In this document: positions 54,201-63,867 of the stretch, one piece after another
Layout: each line of letters opens with the position of its first letter
Position numbering within the stretch: the stretch's first letter is position 1
NCBI GenBank assembly: GCA_001770015.1
Contig: MEQB01000003.1
Span: 1 to 64,000, forward strand
Length of the DNA: 64,000 nt
Direction of reading: 5' to 3'
Source: Bdellovibrionales bacterium RIFOXYC1_FULL_37_79
Lineage (GTDB): Bacteria > Bdellovibrionota > Bacteriovoracia > Bacteriovoracales > Bacteriovoracaceae
The notes under the pieces: model-generated
Database searches by the model: none
Seen by the model: only the letters and a program-made list of their open reading frames with translations
Told to the model about the DNA's origin: nothing
Made by a program: the position numbers and the translations under genes

Positions 54201-54899
54201 ATACTTGAAAAAATCAGAAATCAAGTTGGCTTTCAGGTATCACTTGGAATGGTCATTTTAAAGGAACATAAATTTGACGGAAAAACCCAGAGTAAGAAAG
54301 TTTCCCATTTTACAGCCGGACTTTATGATCTTTCTACTCAAAGAATGACAGGAACTCAATCAGTGCATATTCTTCCAGGTAAAAAATTGTTGGTCAGGGG
54401 TCTTGATGGAACATTTATCATACCCACTGGTTCTCCCGAAATTAAATTTTTCGGGGAGAATAAAGATTCAAGCGGTCTTGCTTATAGTTATGTAATTAAA
54501 GTTGAATTTGATGACGAACGGGACGATTTACTTTCCAAATACTCACTAAAGTTTGCTCTTAAATCGCTCCACAATAAAGTGATGGATGAATGTATCCACA
54601 AAGGTCCGGGAAATGAAATGAACGGACTTGATTATTTTTTTAATGAAAACGGTGAAGGGTTTGAAGGCTTCGAATATAACAGTAATATTGGAGGCAATCC
54701 CCTCAGTCAGGATAAATTCTTCGAATCAGTTGAGAAACAATATAAAATTTATTATACAAAAGGTATAGAGGGAAAAAAATTGCCCAGTCCGGATACTTGT
54801 GCAAAAGCAGTACAAGGACTTAAGGCAATTGTTACCACCTCCGGTCTTTTACAAGGTATGGTTTTACCTACCTTGCTTCAAGTACAGGAGATAGAATAA
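51240..54899 (+). CDS. Giant metzincin-type lipoprotein
   Basis: A 1219-residue predicted lipoprotein (lipobox VSSC, Cys20). Residues 1-270 are beta-rich. A helical insert follows (about 400-520), and then the zinc-protease signature HEMGHMFGLGH (His579, Glu580, His583, His589) preceded by a long helix. A metzincin Met-turn, SVMGY with Met639, follows 50 residues later. The C-terminal ~550 residues have no recognised domain. All catalytic residues for an HExxHxxGxxH protease are present. It probably acts at the cell surface or periplasm. AAGGAA precedes the ATG. The stop overlaps the next gene's ATG (TAATG), so the trio is translated together. Confidence 0.8.
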   Translation: MHNKMNLFIITFLILCVSSCGLKRPGATSPTPDKFSFEKNIFTNPDGTKKSYMAGWASESSNGTYGKSWILHNYNMAMHCNLVFDVREQYLVGLQIDPSYPNDQSRWKEVLTIPILKHYYLEKGKDNYNRETNEIVENSSRSYWKNRTHIKLDFSGIKILEEEFKIFWGHDSTIITGVEDEEVTEENGKTFIAFTASITSSFFGSEMQGKFRFNFLEYKHDHQFKKIKYDENNAKKINPIFIMGKKVDGLNQILHVARWDLENNNLPIKLYARNFPDEYKSIVEDVVKEWNVTFTKVFMPEIKDIYQNYTEYFALEFIDRKYAFDLRYPTINWVSDREISEHGPLGIAMTHADVLNGKIQWGAVNIFGGTIEGYLDHYYPLNSGKEENQYKINNLQMVPRFPITKKQLMRLIGENNQVPKGFNNNFDISGMKLEKFKNKIGDSLNLSSLLSKQEKENYVLNVINEIFGEARNEQEKYAQKIIDITNSVQDRQDKILGYNLSNKKSTETSELTKEEKMQIALSPYASHIERGSVLQNNGVFDLDRRFSDVIGGWQEGLKEQGIEHYPEALRAMLKGLILHEMGHMFGLGHQFKENILPAQGTVPDKYLFGDEHSHHNHLKEGLVKRSTKESGYTNYTSVMGYRHPKSEVLTDYDDLIPGPQDYLTLMYIYRNKYPIYQQGQNDFEFLDVSSGGKIPNTAAYFPACNDLEASLYADPYCNRHDRGNKASEIMASYFDGIINNLDTKLFSFTDQAGGNPEAKEMYLWQQSLLNLSRIRIFYDYMRQKYSKQIAEIVAKDEQNFMEFYDTCSGKINHNSKLNNLFNHYEELKELCIANGQAINELTLLMSLDAADYSKYDRDKYMMPAGMSALDVNRDYGRFFGTWKELTAIPIKTSALYYLTTTSPSMLYNMEFAPIPKYSDSESHYSYATLYPVEYTKSLHAAVNENIKLPSENDENQRTIVGRLIHSIGGFAFMNQSTNDQNLGKAERILEKIRNQVGFQVSLGMVILKEHKFDGKTQSKKVSHFTAGLYDLSTQRMTGTQSVHILPGKKLLVRGLDGTFIIPTGSPEIKFFGENKDSSGLAYSYVIKVEFDDERDDLLSKYSLKFALKSLHNKVMDECIHKGPGNEMNGLDYFFNENGEGFEGFEYNSNIGGNPLSQDKFFESVEKQYKIYYTKGIEGKKLPSPDTCAKAVQGLKAIVTTSGLLQGMVLPTLLQVQEIE

Positions 54900-57800
54900 T
54901 GAAAACAAAAAAATTTTTATTACTAATCAATCTCCTGGCTATTTTATTATGGAGTGCTTGTTCCAAAAAAACCATAGACCGAGATAACCATGAATCTGAA
55001 AGTGCGTATGTGGACAAACAGGTTCAAATCGCAGAACAACTACCAAGTGAACTGGATGGTCTTCGCTCTTTTGCCCATGACTTACCTACTCTTAATAAGA
55101 AATTAGAAGATCCTGCTTTTAAGATTAACGAGAAAATTATAACACCTCTTAAAACATATTTTTTTAACAGCTCCATGATTTCTAACAGCGACTACACCAA
55201 CCAAACCATATTTCACAAATTATTCAATTTGTTTTCCAGGGCCATTTTGATTCAAACCGTAAATGAAAAAAACCAGGGATTAATAGATCAATTCTACAAA
55301 GTATTATTGGAGGCGTGTGCAGACGATATATCCAATTGTCACGCCCTGGAATTTTATAAGAGAAGTCCATTTTCATATCAAGTTTTAAAGAATTTACTCG
55401 AAACCAAGATGAAAAAAAGTGTTATTGCCAAGTCTTCAAAAGGGATCATGTCTAAGGAGTACATCCAAGATTTCAATGAAACCACCGAACTACTTTATGT
55501 ATGTAGGTATATAAAACACCAGAAAGATAATCATTTGGATGAAATAACCATTAAGCTGATGAATGACTATCAAACCCTACAAGGATCTAAAGAAGCCAAA
55601 AAAATTGAAAAAACCTTTCATCTTAAACCAATTAAAGTTGCAAAATTATTATTCAATTGGTTTGACACCAAAGATCAAGACATGCTCGGCAATGCGTTTA
55701 AACTCTCACGAATTGATTCAAATATTGGCGATTACAATTTTGCTGCCAAAAATTACTTATTACTTGCCTCAAAAGTTCTTTTAAATGATCCTGAAAAAAG
55801 CAAAAGCCTGTTTGACGATGAATTAGAATCAATCAAAGAATCTTCCAAGCACAAAAGAGGAAGTTATTTTTTTATAGCCAACAAGATCGAGCATATAAAA
55901 AAAATTAATGACCCGAAAAACATTAATAATGAATCACAAAAAACGCTGAAAGTGCTGGATGAAATTGATCCAAGTTTTAGTTTCAAGGCGGAAGATTTAG
56001 TAATTTTGAATAATGATTTGATAAAAACAGATAATTCAAATTCAATTTATCTGTTTTTAATTGACCGGCTTTATGAAAACCATTTTAGTCTGGAAGATAC
56101 CAATATAATTTGGGGACATTATATAAAAAATTTAAAAGACAAAGCAGAAGTTGAAAATGAATTTTTAAGGGTTGCCAGACATTATCTTCAAACAATGATT
56201 TTTTATAAAGTTGTTTCATCGCATAACGAGCTTAAAAAGAAATTTCATGAGTACAATGGTTCAAAAGAAAACAAGCTAAAGAGTGTTTTAAATTTTTCAA
56301 ATTATTATTTCAAGGACTGGGGGGAAACTCTTGAAAGAGCTAAAAACATTCAAAACTTTATACAAACACATTTTTATCACGGAAATAATTCCACCAAGGA
56401 ATACATCAACTTATGTAATTCTATTGAAGTCCTGGATGAAAATATAAAGATATTTTCCGTATGGCCATTAATGATGTATTTTTCATACCAATTTAAAAAC
56501 GAGAACACTTCAAAGATCTCCAACTTTCTAAACACTGAATTTTCCATTGATGGTCGTGAACTTATCCGGATGTTTAACGAAACTGAATCAGCCTGGATAC
56601 CTTTAACAGCCGATAATAAACCCATCTCAACGTTAAAAACCATTTATTCACTCTCCTATTTATTTTCCATGGGATTGTTAAACAACTCCGGTAACGAGCA
56701 AGATCAATCAGCTGATTTTTTTATCAGTTTTGTAAAAAAATTAACAATTACCATGCGCAATGATTTAAGTGAACATATCTCAAAATTCAATAAATTAGTG
56801 ACTCGCCCGGAAATGAATAAATACCTTAATGCCTGCGATGCTTTTATTAATATGGATAAAAATAGGGAACCAATCAAAGTTGAACTTTCTTTGACGGATC
56901 TGGATAAAACGTTGTTTATTGGAACAGAAAATGCCGGGATAGGCTCCGCATTTTTAAAATTTTATCAATCATCTCAAAACACCCAAGACTTCTTGGTATC
57001 CAATCAACTAATAAAATTTTTAAAGGAAATTAATTCTCTCCACAACTTTATAAATCATGTTATCAAAATTACAAATCAAATTTACGAAACAACCCTTGAG
57101 CAAAAAGTTATTGCGGGATTAATTTCCAAGCAGGAACAGCAAGAAAGATTAAAGAAAATTAATTCCACTGTTAATGAATTAACAAACAATACAACTAAAC
57201 TAAGAAGAGAATTTGAAAAAGGTGTTTTCAAACTTTACAGTGATTTGGATAGATGCATGGTAGATTTTTTATCTCTTGAAAATTCACTCAGACACCATGT
57301 TTTGGACAAGATCAAGCCTTACTTTAAAAACATTTATAAATTACTTAATAACACTTCACCTGATGAAAATAATATAATACCCATAAATGGCCCGGAAGGT
57401 TATCGGGGCTTTGATTCAATGATCTCCAATAATAGTTACAATATGCATAAAATTGATATTATGATCAAGATTGGTGAAATTCTTAAAAATACCAGTTCTA
57501 TCAAATACAATGGTAAAGATATTCTTATTGCCCCATCAATCACTCCACCTAGTAATTTTTATAACCTAGAGATAATCAAACGACCGAAATCGAGTGATAT
57601 CAAACCCATTAACAATGAGGATAACTACCACGAATTTGAAAATCAAATATTTTTAACAATGCTGACCTGGTCCAGCGCAAACGGGGAAAAATTTATTAAT
57701 TGGTTTGGCGAAACCTACGATCTTGATAAAATCATCCAAAAAATCGAACTTTCCCGTGAATTACTAAAGGCTTCCTATTATCACTCTTACAACGGAATAA

Positions 57801-58414
57801 AATCCATTTCTCCCAATTCCATCATTCAAGCACTGATACGAGTATCTGACTATTTGAATATCTCAAATAAAGACATGACTTTATTACAGCTATTTAACCA
57901 AGAATCAAAACACAACATCGATCAAATCAGACAATTATTTTATAAAAATAATACGTTGATACCCTACACAGAAAATTATTTCTTAACACTTAAGGATGAG
58001 TTAATACCTAAAACGTATTTAGGAATTGGCCAAGGTACCATTATGGAGACCATACATTTTTACAAGTCACAAAGGGATTTGGATAAGTTTTTCTTTAATA
58101 TTGACAAAACTGTATCAGAAGGCATTAAAGAGGCTTATCAAGATACCGCAAACATAAAAATGAAAACCATAAAAGACTTCATGCGTGCCTGTGAAAAATA
58201 TCAAGATACTGTAATAGTAAGCAGCCATTATCTTGACTCTGATTTTAAAAACTTTGATTCCCAGGAAAGAATCTATAATCCGGAGGTATTTGAAGATAAT
58301 ATCAATTCAATAAGAAAAACATTTTATGAAGAGACCGGTTGTTTTTATAACAAGACAAGTACAGATATTAATAACTACTTTAAGATTAACATTGATACAT
58401 GCGAAAAGTTATGA
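54899..58414 (+). CDS. Giant lipoprotein, second of the coupled trio
   Basis: A 1171-residue predicted lipoprotein (lipobox WSAC, Cys21) of unknown family. It is almost wholly alpha-helical, Asn/Lys/Ile-rich, with no zinc motif. A Cys pair near residues 140-147 (ACADDISNC) lies in a segment that resembles one in the third protein (FCDNYTPDC). Another matched stretch is INWFGETYDL here against LDWWANDNTS there, with similar following spacing. The last residues contain further Cys (ETGCFYN, TCEKL). The ATG overlaps the first gene's stop by one base, and its own stop overlaps the third gene. It probably forms a complex with its neighbours. Confidence 0.65.
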   Translation: MKTKKFLLLINLLAILLWSACSKKTIDRDNHESESAYVDKQVQIAEQLPSELDGLRSFAHDLPTLNKKLEDPAFKINEKIITPLKTYFFNSSMISNSDYTNQTIFHKLFNLFSRAILIQTVNEKNQGLIDQFYKVLLEACADDISNCHALEFYKRSPFSYQVLKNLLETKMKKSVIAKSSKGIMSKEYIQDFNETTELLYVCRYIKHQKDNHLDEITIKLMNDYQTLQGSKEAKKIEKTFHLKPIKVAKLLFNWFDTKDQDMLGNAFKLSRIDSNIGDYNFAAKNYLLLASKVLLNDPEKSKSLFDDELESIKESSKHKRGSYFFIANKIEHIKKINDPKNINNESQKTLKVLDEIDPSFSFKAEDLVILNNDLIKTDNSNSIYLFLIDRLYENHFSLEDTNIIWGHYIKNLKDKAEVENEFLRVARHYLQTMIFYKVVSSHNELKKKFHEYNGSKENKLKSVLNFSNYYFKDWGETLERAKNIQNFIQTHFYHGNNSTKEYINLCNSIEVLDENIKIFSVWPLMMYFSYQFKNENTSKISNFLNTEFSIDGRELIRMFNETESAWIPLTADNKPISTLKTIYSLSYLFSMGLLNNSGNEQDQSADFFISFVKKLTITMRNDLSEHISKFNKLVTRPEMNKYLNACDAFINMDKNREPIKVELSLTDLDKTLFIGTENAGIGSAFLKFYQSSQNTQDFLVSNQLIKFLKEINSLHNFINHVIKITNQIYETTLEQKVIAGLISKQEQQERLKKINSTVNELTNNTTKLRREFEKGVFKLYSDLDRCMVDFLSLENSLRHHVLDKIKPYFKNIYKLLNNTSPDENNIIPINGPEGYRGFDSMISNNSYNMHKIDIMIKIGEILKNTSSIKYNGKDILIAPSITPPSNFYNLEIIKRPKSSDIKPINNEDNYHEFENQIFLTMLTWSSANGEKFINWFGETYDLDKIIQKIELSRELLKASYYHSYNGIKSISPNSIIQALIRVSDYLNISNKDMTLLQLFNQESKHNIDQIRQLFYKNNTLIPYTENYFLTLKDELIPKTYLGIGQGTIMETIHFYKSQRDLDKFFFNIDKTVSEGIKEAYQDTANIKMKTIKDFMRACEKYQDTVIVSSHYLDSDFKNFDSQERIYNPEVFEDNINSIRKTFYEETGCFYNKTSTDINNYFKINIDTCEKL

Positions 58415-61400
58415 TGAAAGCAATAATTTTCATTTCATTTATTATTCTCATTAGCTGCACCAGGGAAAACTCTGAAAGTATCAAACATGATGTTTCTTTA
58501 TCTGATAGCTCATCTAACACTCCACAATCAACCGAGTCATTTACCGAAATCTTTAAATCCATACCTAAATATCAACCCAATCAATTGCTCATTCTTGCTA
58601 ATGAATTATTAAACCACGATATTGCAGCTAACGAGGAAATTACATCTTCTTTGGATTATAGAAACAAGTTAAAAATTTTAAACGGCAATCTTTTAAAAAG
58701 TACCGATGTGGCCAAAGAACATCCTTCCATTTTGGCACTTTTTAAAAAAAATATTTTTTGTGACAACTACACACCTGATTGTCCGGGACACAAACTCCTA
58801 AAGACCGGTAACTTTATACAGGAAGTATTGGTCAAAATCATTATTAGCGATATTAACAGCTCAAATCTTTCATCACAAGAAATGCTAAATGCTTTTTATC
58901 TCGCCTACGAAATATTAAAAATAAAAGACAAACAAATTTTGGACCGTTTGTTTTTAATAAGATATTCCATGCTCAGAAATTCCTCTGATCTTGATTCAAA
59001 CATAAAATCAGTATTAGACAAGCGTCTTGGGCTTGTTACCGACAGACTGAGTAAATCCACTCTTCAAAGTGAAAACTTAGACGAATTGATCAAATCTGTT
59101 CGACCCTGGAATTATAGCAACTACTTAACAGATGATTCAAGCAATCTGCAACAGGTACTTTTTATTCATTGGATCAAGCAAAAACCATCAGTTCAACAAT
59201 ATCAAGAAGCATTAGAAAGTGACAATTTGTCCATTCTAAATCAAATAAAAGAATTTTCACCCCAAATACTTGCTAACTTAAAAATTAATCAAATCACTCC
59301 TGACAAGTGTTATTATCTGCTTGATCGAACTTTCAACAAACATCTTTCCAGTGAATCTGCAAAAATGATCGTTTCCTCAATGGATGGCAACGAAAAATTA
59401 GACTGCATAAAACAAATTCAAAATTTTTTAAAAGGACGTATACTGATTACAACTAAAAACTCAAGCACCCAACTTTTAAGTATTATAAAAAAAATTAAAA
59501 AGGAGAAAATTTCCAATATTAAAATTTTTGAAGCCATTGAATCCCGGCTATCTGTTTTGACCAGATATTGGCAAAATGAACTTGAAAAATTCAAGTCTCT
59601 GGAAGAATTATTAAACGTTGAATTTGTGAACGTAAACAGCGATGATTTCGATCAATTAAAACTTTCTTTTGAAGGTCTTGGCGAAAAATTTCAAATGTAC
59701 GCCCAATACCCATCGACACTGTCTTTACTTTATCATTTCAAAGATATGATTTCCTCCAACGTTGGAATGGATTTTAGTATAAAGGAAAATGATGTTTCTA
59801 ACAAACTGGAAGATCTTCTGATCGGCGGAGAGTGGCCGGTGTTGGATTTTGGACTTAGAAATTACGGTGTTGACAAAACATTAAATCAAACTAAAATTTT
59901 TTATAGCTTTCAAAGCGCTTTATCTACCAATACCTTTAATGACCTCGAAACACCTCCTCTAAGTATTTTAGAATTTATAATCGATCACCTACCCACCCGG
60001 GAATATAAGTATTTAAGCAAGGAGCTTGCTACATTAAAACCTCATGAGATTAATTCAAGCTACAAAACAGTTTCCAAATTTTGCGAAAACCACGCTAAAA
60101 ACTTTTTGATCAATGATTCTTCTAAGTATAAATTTAATAAAAAATTTAGCGAACTAAGTTCATCAATCTTGTTTGATGCAAAAAAAGTTTTTGTTGTTGA
60201 TCATTCGGTTATGGAAAGATTTCCCGCCATGACTGAAATTGCCAGACTTGATTATGAAAGAAAAATCAGATTTGGAAGATTACTTAAAGATATCTACAAC
60301 GAATTTGCAAGCAAACAAAACAATCTTGTCATAATTTCCAACGACCTTTATGACTCTTGGGCAAAAAAACATCTGGAAACCCAAAAAAGTATTTTCAAAA
60401 CTAATCTGGATTATTCCAACAAAAGTTATTCATGTCTAAATCACGTAAAAAATATTCAAAAAATTATAACCAGAAAAGTTTTTAGCTATGAATACCTTTT
60501 TCTAAAAGAGGTGCATAAGCAAATGACTCTCTTAAGAAGTGGGGACCTTGATAATCTTCAAGAAGCAAATCATATCGCCCAAATCGGGCTCAACAATTTT
60601 TCAAAGAAAAAAGAGTACTACTTCAACAATCATATTTTTTCATATTCTAAAATTGCTTTTTTATTTCGCTTGAAACACTATTTAACTTCCATCACAGAAA
60701 TAGGCGATAAAAAACTCCCTGCCATTGCAAACAAACTGATTATTACCAACGACATGTATAATTTTGATGAAAATGATTTGATCTTATCCAAAGATATTCC
60801 CTACCATGAAAACGTAAATATTTTTATCAAAAGTGCTATGGGAAACTTACATGCCAAACAAAGCAAAAATAGCTTCCTGGATTGGTGGGCAAACGACAAT
60901 ACTTCCTATATGCTCGCTTCTAAGGTCAATACCTACCTGCAATTATATAGAACTAATATCCACGGATTAAACTCTTTAGTGGATGAAAACAAGATTATTT
61001 CCGAAATATTAAAAAATTACAAGCTTCTTGCTATCGATGAAACCAAAAATATTTATGGCATTTCAGAAAAAGAATTATTTCAACTTACCGGACTTGAAAT
61101 GGCCGCAAATGTACAAAATCCCCTTGATAATTACCATGGAGTAAACATCAATCATTACATTAATTCAACAGGTACCATGATCCATAATATCTTTAATGGT
61201 CCATCATCCTATTTTTTTAATTTTGCCATTGGAGACACTCTTATTTCTCAACAAACTACAGAGGAAATCCAAAAAATTGATGAAGGAGCCGATACCAGCG
61301 ACTCTTTAAGTAAAAACTATGGCGGTTACGACGAAGGATATAATTACTTCAGAGATAAAAACAGCATGGGTCCTTTAATTTTTGATGGATTTGAGACAGT

Positions 61401-61692
61401 TGAAAGCATTCTTGACAAAGAATTTAGTAATCTCATTAAATTTGATTTGGATAAAGTTAAAAGTTTTCATGAAATTATTTCCAATGAAAATATAATTCAT
61501 CCTCTTCTTAAAAAATACAATTTAAACCCAAACAATATGCTTATTAGGATAACTGATCATGAATCCCAATACCTTCCCAGGGAATTGATCAGTTCTGAAA
61601 TGAATGACCGACTAACAGATCACTACCACGAACTTCTAGATAAAATCCTCGAGGCTGTAGAAAATAAGAAAATTCAAGATATGATCAGATAA
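58411..61692 (+). CDS. Giant lipoprotein, third of the coupled trio
   Basis: About 1093 residues. The lipobox is LISC (Cys16 counting from ATG 58411). I choose 58411 because it makes an ATGA overlap with the preceding stop. The frame is open to ATG 58399, which would add MRKV and keep the signal peptide. It is helical and Asn/Ser/Lys-rich like the second protein, with the matching Cys pair near residue 115 (FCDNYTPDC) and WW motif near 830. The C-terminal region is distinctive, with HGVNINHYINSTGTMIHNIF followed by GPSSYFF and a Gly/Tyr-rich KNYGGYDEGYNYF. No known domain. Confidence 0.65.
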   Translation: MMKAIIFISFIILISCTRENSESIKHDVSLSDSSSNTPQSTESFTEIFKSIPKYQPNQLLILANELLNHDIAANEEITSSLDYRNKLKILNGNLLKSTDVAKEHPSILALFKKNIFCDNYTPDCPGHKLLKTGNFIQEVLVKIIISDINSSNLSSQEMLNAFYLAYEILKIKDKQILDRLFLIRYSMLRNSSDLDSNIKSVLDKRLGLVTDRLSKSTLQSENLDELIKSVRPWNYSNYLTDDSSNLQQVLFIHWIKQKPSVQQYQEALESDNLSILNQIKEFSPQILANLKINQITPDKCYYLLDRTFNKHLSSESAKMIVSSMDGNEKLDCIKQIQNFLKGRILITTKNSSTQLLSIIKKIKKEKISNIKIFEAIESRLSVLTRYWQNELEKFKSLEELLNVEFVNVNSDDFDQLKLSFEGLGEKFQMYAQYPSTLSLLYHFKDMISSNVGMDFSIKENDVSNKLEDLLIGGEWPVLDFGLRNYGVDKTLNQTKIFYSFQSALSTNTFNDLETPPLSILEFIIDHLPTREYKYLSKELATLKPHEINSSYKTVSKFCENHAKNFLINDSSKYKFNKKFSELSSSILFDAKKVFVVDHSVMERFPAMTEIARLDYERKIRFGRLLKDIYNEFASKQNNLVIISNDLYDSWAKKHLETQKSIFKTNLDYSNKSYSCLNHVKNIQKIITRKVFSYEYLFLKEVHKQMTLLRSGDLDNLQEANHIAQIGLNNFSKKKEYYFNNHIFSYSKIAFLFRLKHYLTSITEIGDKKLPAIANKLIITNDMYNFDENDLILSKDIPYHENVNIFIKSAMGNLHAKQSKNSFLDWWANDNTSYMLASKVNTYLQLYRTNIHGLNSLVDENKIISEILKNYKLLAIDETKNIYGISEKELFQLTGLEMAANVQNPLDNYHGVNINHYINSTGTMIHNIFNGPSSYFFNFAIGDTLISQQTTEEIQKIDEGADTSDSLSKNYGGYDEGYNYFRDKNSMGPLIFDGFETVESILDKEFSNLIKFDLDKVKSFHEIISNENIIHPLLKKYNLNPNNMLIRITDHESQYLPRELISSEMNDRLTDHYHELLDKILEAVENKKIQDMIR

Positions 61693-61936
61693 TCTTGGTT
61701 GTCGATGCACAATCAACATCACATCATGCCCTTTACTCCAATTTCAACACATAAATATTTTTAATAAACGATTTTTTAAACTTGAACCAAACAGAAAATT
61801 TATGGCATCTAATGAAAATTATTATTAAAATATCCACATACTTTTATACGTTGCTGGAAAAGAACCTGCTTGAAAAATTCGATATCTAATGCTACACCTA
61901 AATTCCAAATGGCATCATCTATCCCAAGGATATAAA

Positions 61937-63460
61937 ATGAAGTATTTTTTTACCTCACTATCACTCTGGCTCAGTATTCTTTGTCTAGTTTATGCCAATA
62001 CTCCCACTCTGGCAGATAAACTTGAAAATCAATGGCAAATATATAAAAATGCACAACATTACCTCTATCAAGTCGTAAGCAGTGGTGAAAAAGTCGACCG
62101 TACGACTTGGGAAAAAATGGTAAAACCACATGATGAGTGGAAATTCACGGATGAAGATTTAATGAATTTAACCAAAATGCAATCTGAACGAATTCTTGTT
62201 GCTAAAGAAGTGGCCTACCAAAACTCTGTCATTAACTTTGATGCTTTCAGAAAACTTCCAGCGGAGGAAGCAAAAATAATTATTCATAATTTTTGTCAGC
62301 ATATGCCCAAGGGGGGAATGTTACACGTTCATCCCTTTGGAACTTTTACTCGAAACACGTTGACCCAACTCATGATACTAAAAAATCCTATTCTGGACTG
62401 GATTGAGTTCCTGAACTTCTTTAATAATCCCGAAAATACTTGTATGATCTACCCAGAAGAAAATAATTGGATGAGTACTTTTATTAATGGAACAAGATTT
62501 TCTGATTTATCCCCAATAGATCAGAAAAAAACCATTGATTTATTCTTTTTACCCTTTGGTAATCATGATTTTACTCGTTTTGATTCTGTTTTTGTTTTTC
62601 TTGGTATTCCAGTAAGCACTTATCAAGACTACCTTTTTGCGCTCGAGAATTTTGCACAAAAAGCGTCTGCACAAGGTATTTTCTATATTGAATTTACCAC
62701 TGATATACTTACAGATCATGCTTTAAATTTTTATAAAAATTTAGCAGATACCTATTTAAAAAATTTCGGTATAATATTAAAAATTAATGAATCACTTTTC
62801 CGACTAGACTCCGACGAAAACATGCGAAAAAATACACGTACACTTTTGATGCTAAATGACCCTATATTAGTCGGTGTTGACCTGCTTGGAAACGAATCAA
62901 ACAGCCCCACCCTGGAAAATGGCCAAATCCCCTACGCACTGGTGGGCAACGCACTTACTAACGGAACACACAAAATAAAAAGAACCATTCATGCTGGAGA
63001 ATTAGGAGATGATCGCAATCCGCGAGATGCTCTGATTTTTGGTGTTGAACGCATCGGTCACGGTATCAAATTAGAAAATGATCCGATTGCGCTGGAATAT
63101 GCGGCCTCAAAAAAAATTGGAATCGAGATCAATCTTACAAGTAACATTCGCTTAAAGGCCGTCAATGATATTAAACAACACCCCTTCGTCAAGTATTTAC
63201 GCCTTGGTATTCCCGTAAGTCTAAGCACAGATGATGAAGGTATTTTTGAAACAGACATGAACACTGAATGTGAAATAGCTATCTCCCAAAGCGATATCAC
63301 CTACGCTGAATTGAAACAAATGGCTATCAATTCCATTGAAACTGCATTCGTCGGCGATCAAGAGAAAAGTGAATTACTGTCGAAATTACTTCAACAAATC
63401 AATAAATTTGAACAAACCCTTACATCATTAATTTTGCCCAAGAAAAAGCAAGAGTTATAA
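61937..63460 (+). CDS. Exported adenosine deaminase (ADGF-like)
   Basis: A 507-residue amidohydrolase converting adenosine to inosine. From ATG 61937 (AAGG upstream) it has a signal peptide (about 1-20, ending VYA), so it is periplasmic or secreted. An ADGF-type N-terminal extension follows. The metal and catalytic residues are visible: HVH in GMLHVHPFG, then IHAGELGD, ERIGHGIKL and STDDEGIF (usual S-x-D-D-P; Pro is Glu here). An open extension to 61889 lacks a ribosome site. Extracellular ADA would feed purine salvage from host or prey material. The 244-bp gap before it shows no clear gene. Confidence 0.85.
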   Translation: MKYFFTSLSLWLSILCLVYANTPTLADKLENQWQIYKNAQHYLYQVVSSGEKVDRTTWEKMVKPHDEWKFTDEDLMNLTKMQSERILVAKEVAYQNSVINFDAFRKLPAEEAKIIIHNFCQHMPKGGMLHVHPFGTFTRNTLTQLMILKNPILDWIEFLNFFNNPENTCMIYPEENNWMSTFINGTRFSDLSPIDQKKTIDLFFLPFGNHDFTRFDSVFVFLGIPVSTYQDYLFALENFAQKASAQGIFYIEFTTDILTDHALNFYKNLADTYLKNFGIILKINESLFRLDSDENMRKNTRTLLMLNDPILVGVDLLGNESNSPTLENGQIPYALVGNALTNGTHKIKRTIHAGELGDDRNPRDALIFGVERIGHGIKLENDPIALEYAASKKIGIEINLTSNIRLKAVNDIKQHPFVKYLRLGIPVSLSTDDEGIFETDMNTECEIAISQSDITYAELKQMAINSIETAFVGDQEKSELLSKLLQQINKFEQTLTSLILPKKKQEL

Positions 63461-63867
63461 CAATATTTTTATGGTTTTTAAAACTTGTAAAATTTAAATC
63501 CCAGAAATAATTTGCTGCTTCCATCATTTTATTTAATTTAATAATTTAAACATTTAGCTGAGGAATCATTGATAACATCCCATGAAGAAGTCTAATATGT
63601 ATCTTGACCCTGTCTATATTATTTATGTTTTGTCTACATTTAAGCCAGTATTTAAAATCTAAAAATCCAATTTATCGGAAGTTTAATATAGTGAATCCTT
63701 TTGTGAAAAATCCTGTATCACTTCCGTATAAATTTTGCATATGAGTTTGAATTAATAATGTAGTCTAAGCGATGTAAATTGTTAGTATGTAAACTGCTTA
63801 ACCAGATATTGGGATATGACTCTATGATTTAAGTATATATTATGTTAAGTGCAAGCGATTAGACCTT
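63461..63867. other. Intergenic region without recognised feature
   Basis: About 400 bp of AT-rich DNA between the convergent adenosine deaminase and the partial leftward gene. I see no ORF with a plausible start, no tRNA and no strong hairpin with T-run. Short AT-rich inverted stretches near 63472-63495 are too weak to call. Confidence 0.5.

Noticed and set aside
61812-61889. 25-residue ORF before the adenosine deaminase
   Set aside because: No ribosome site and no resemblance to anything; likely chance.
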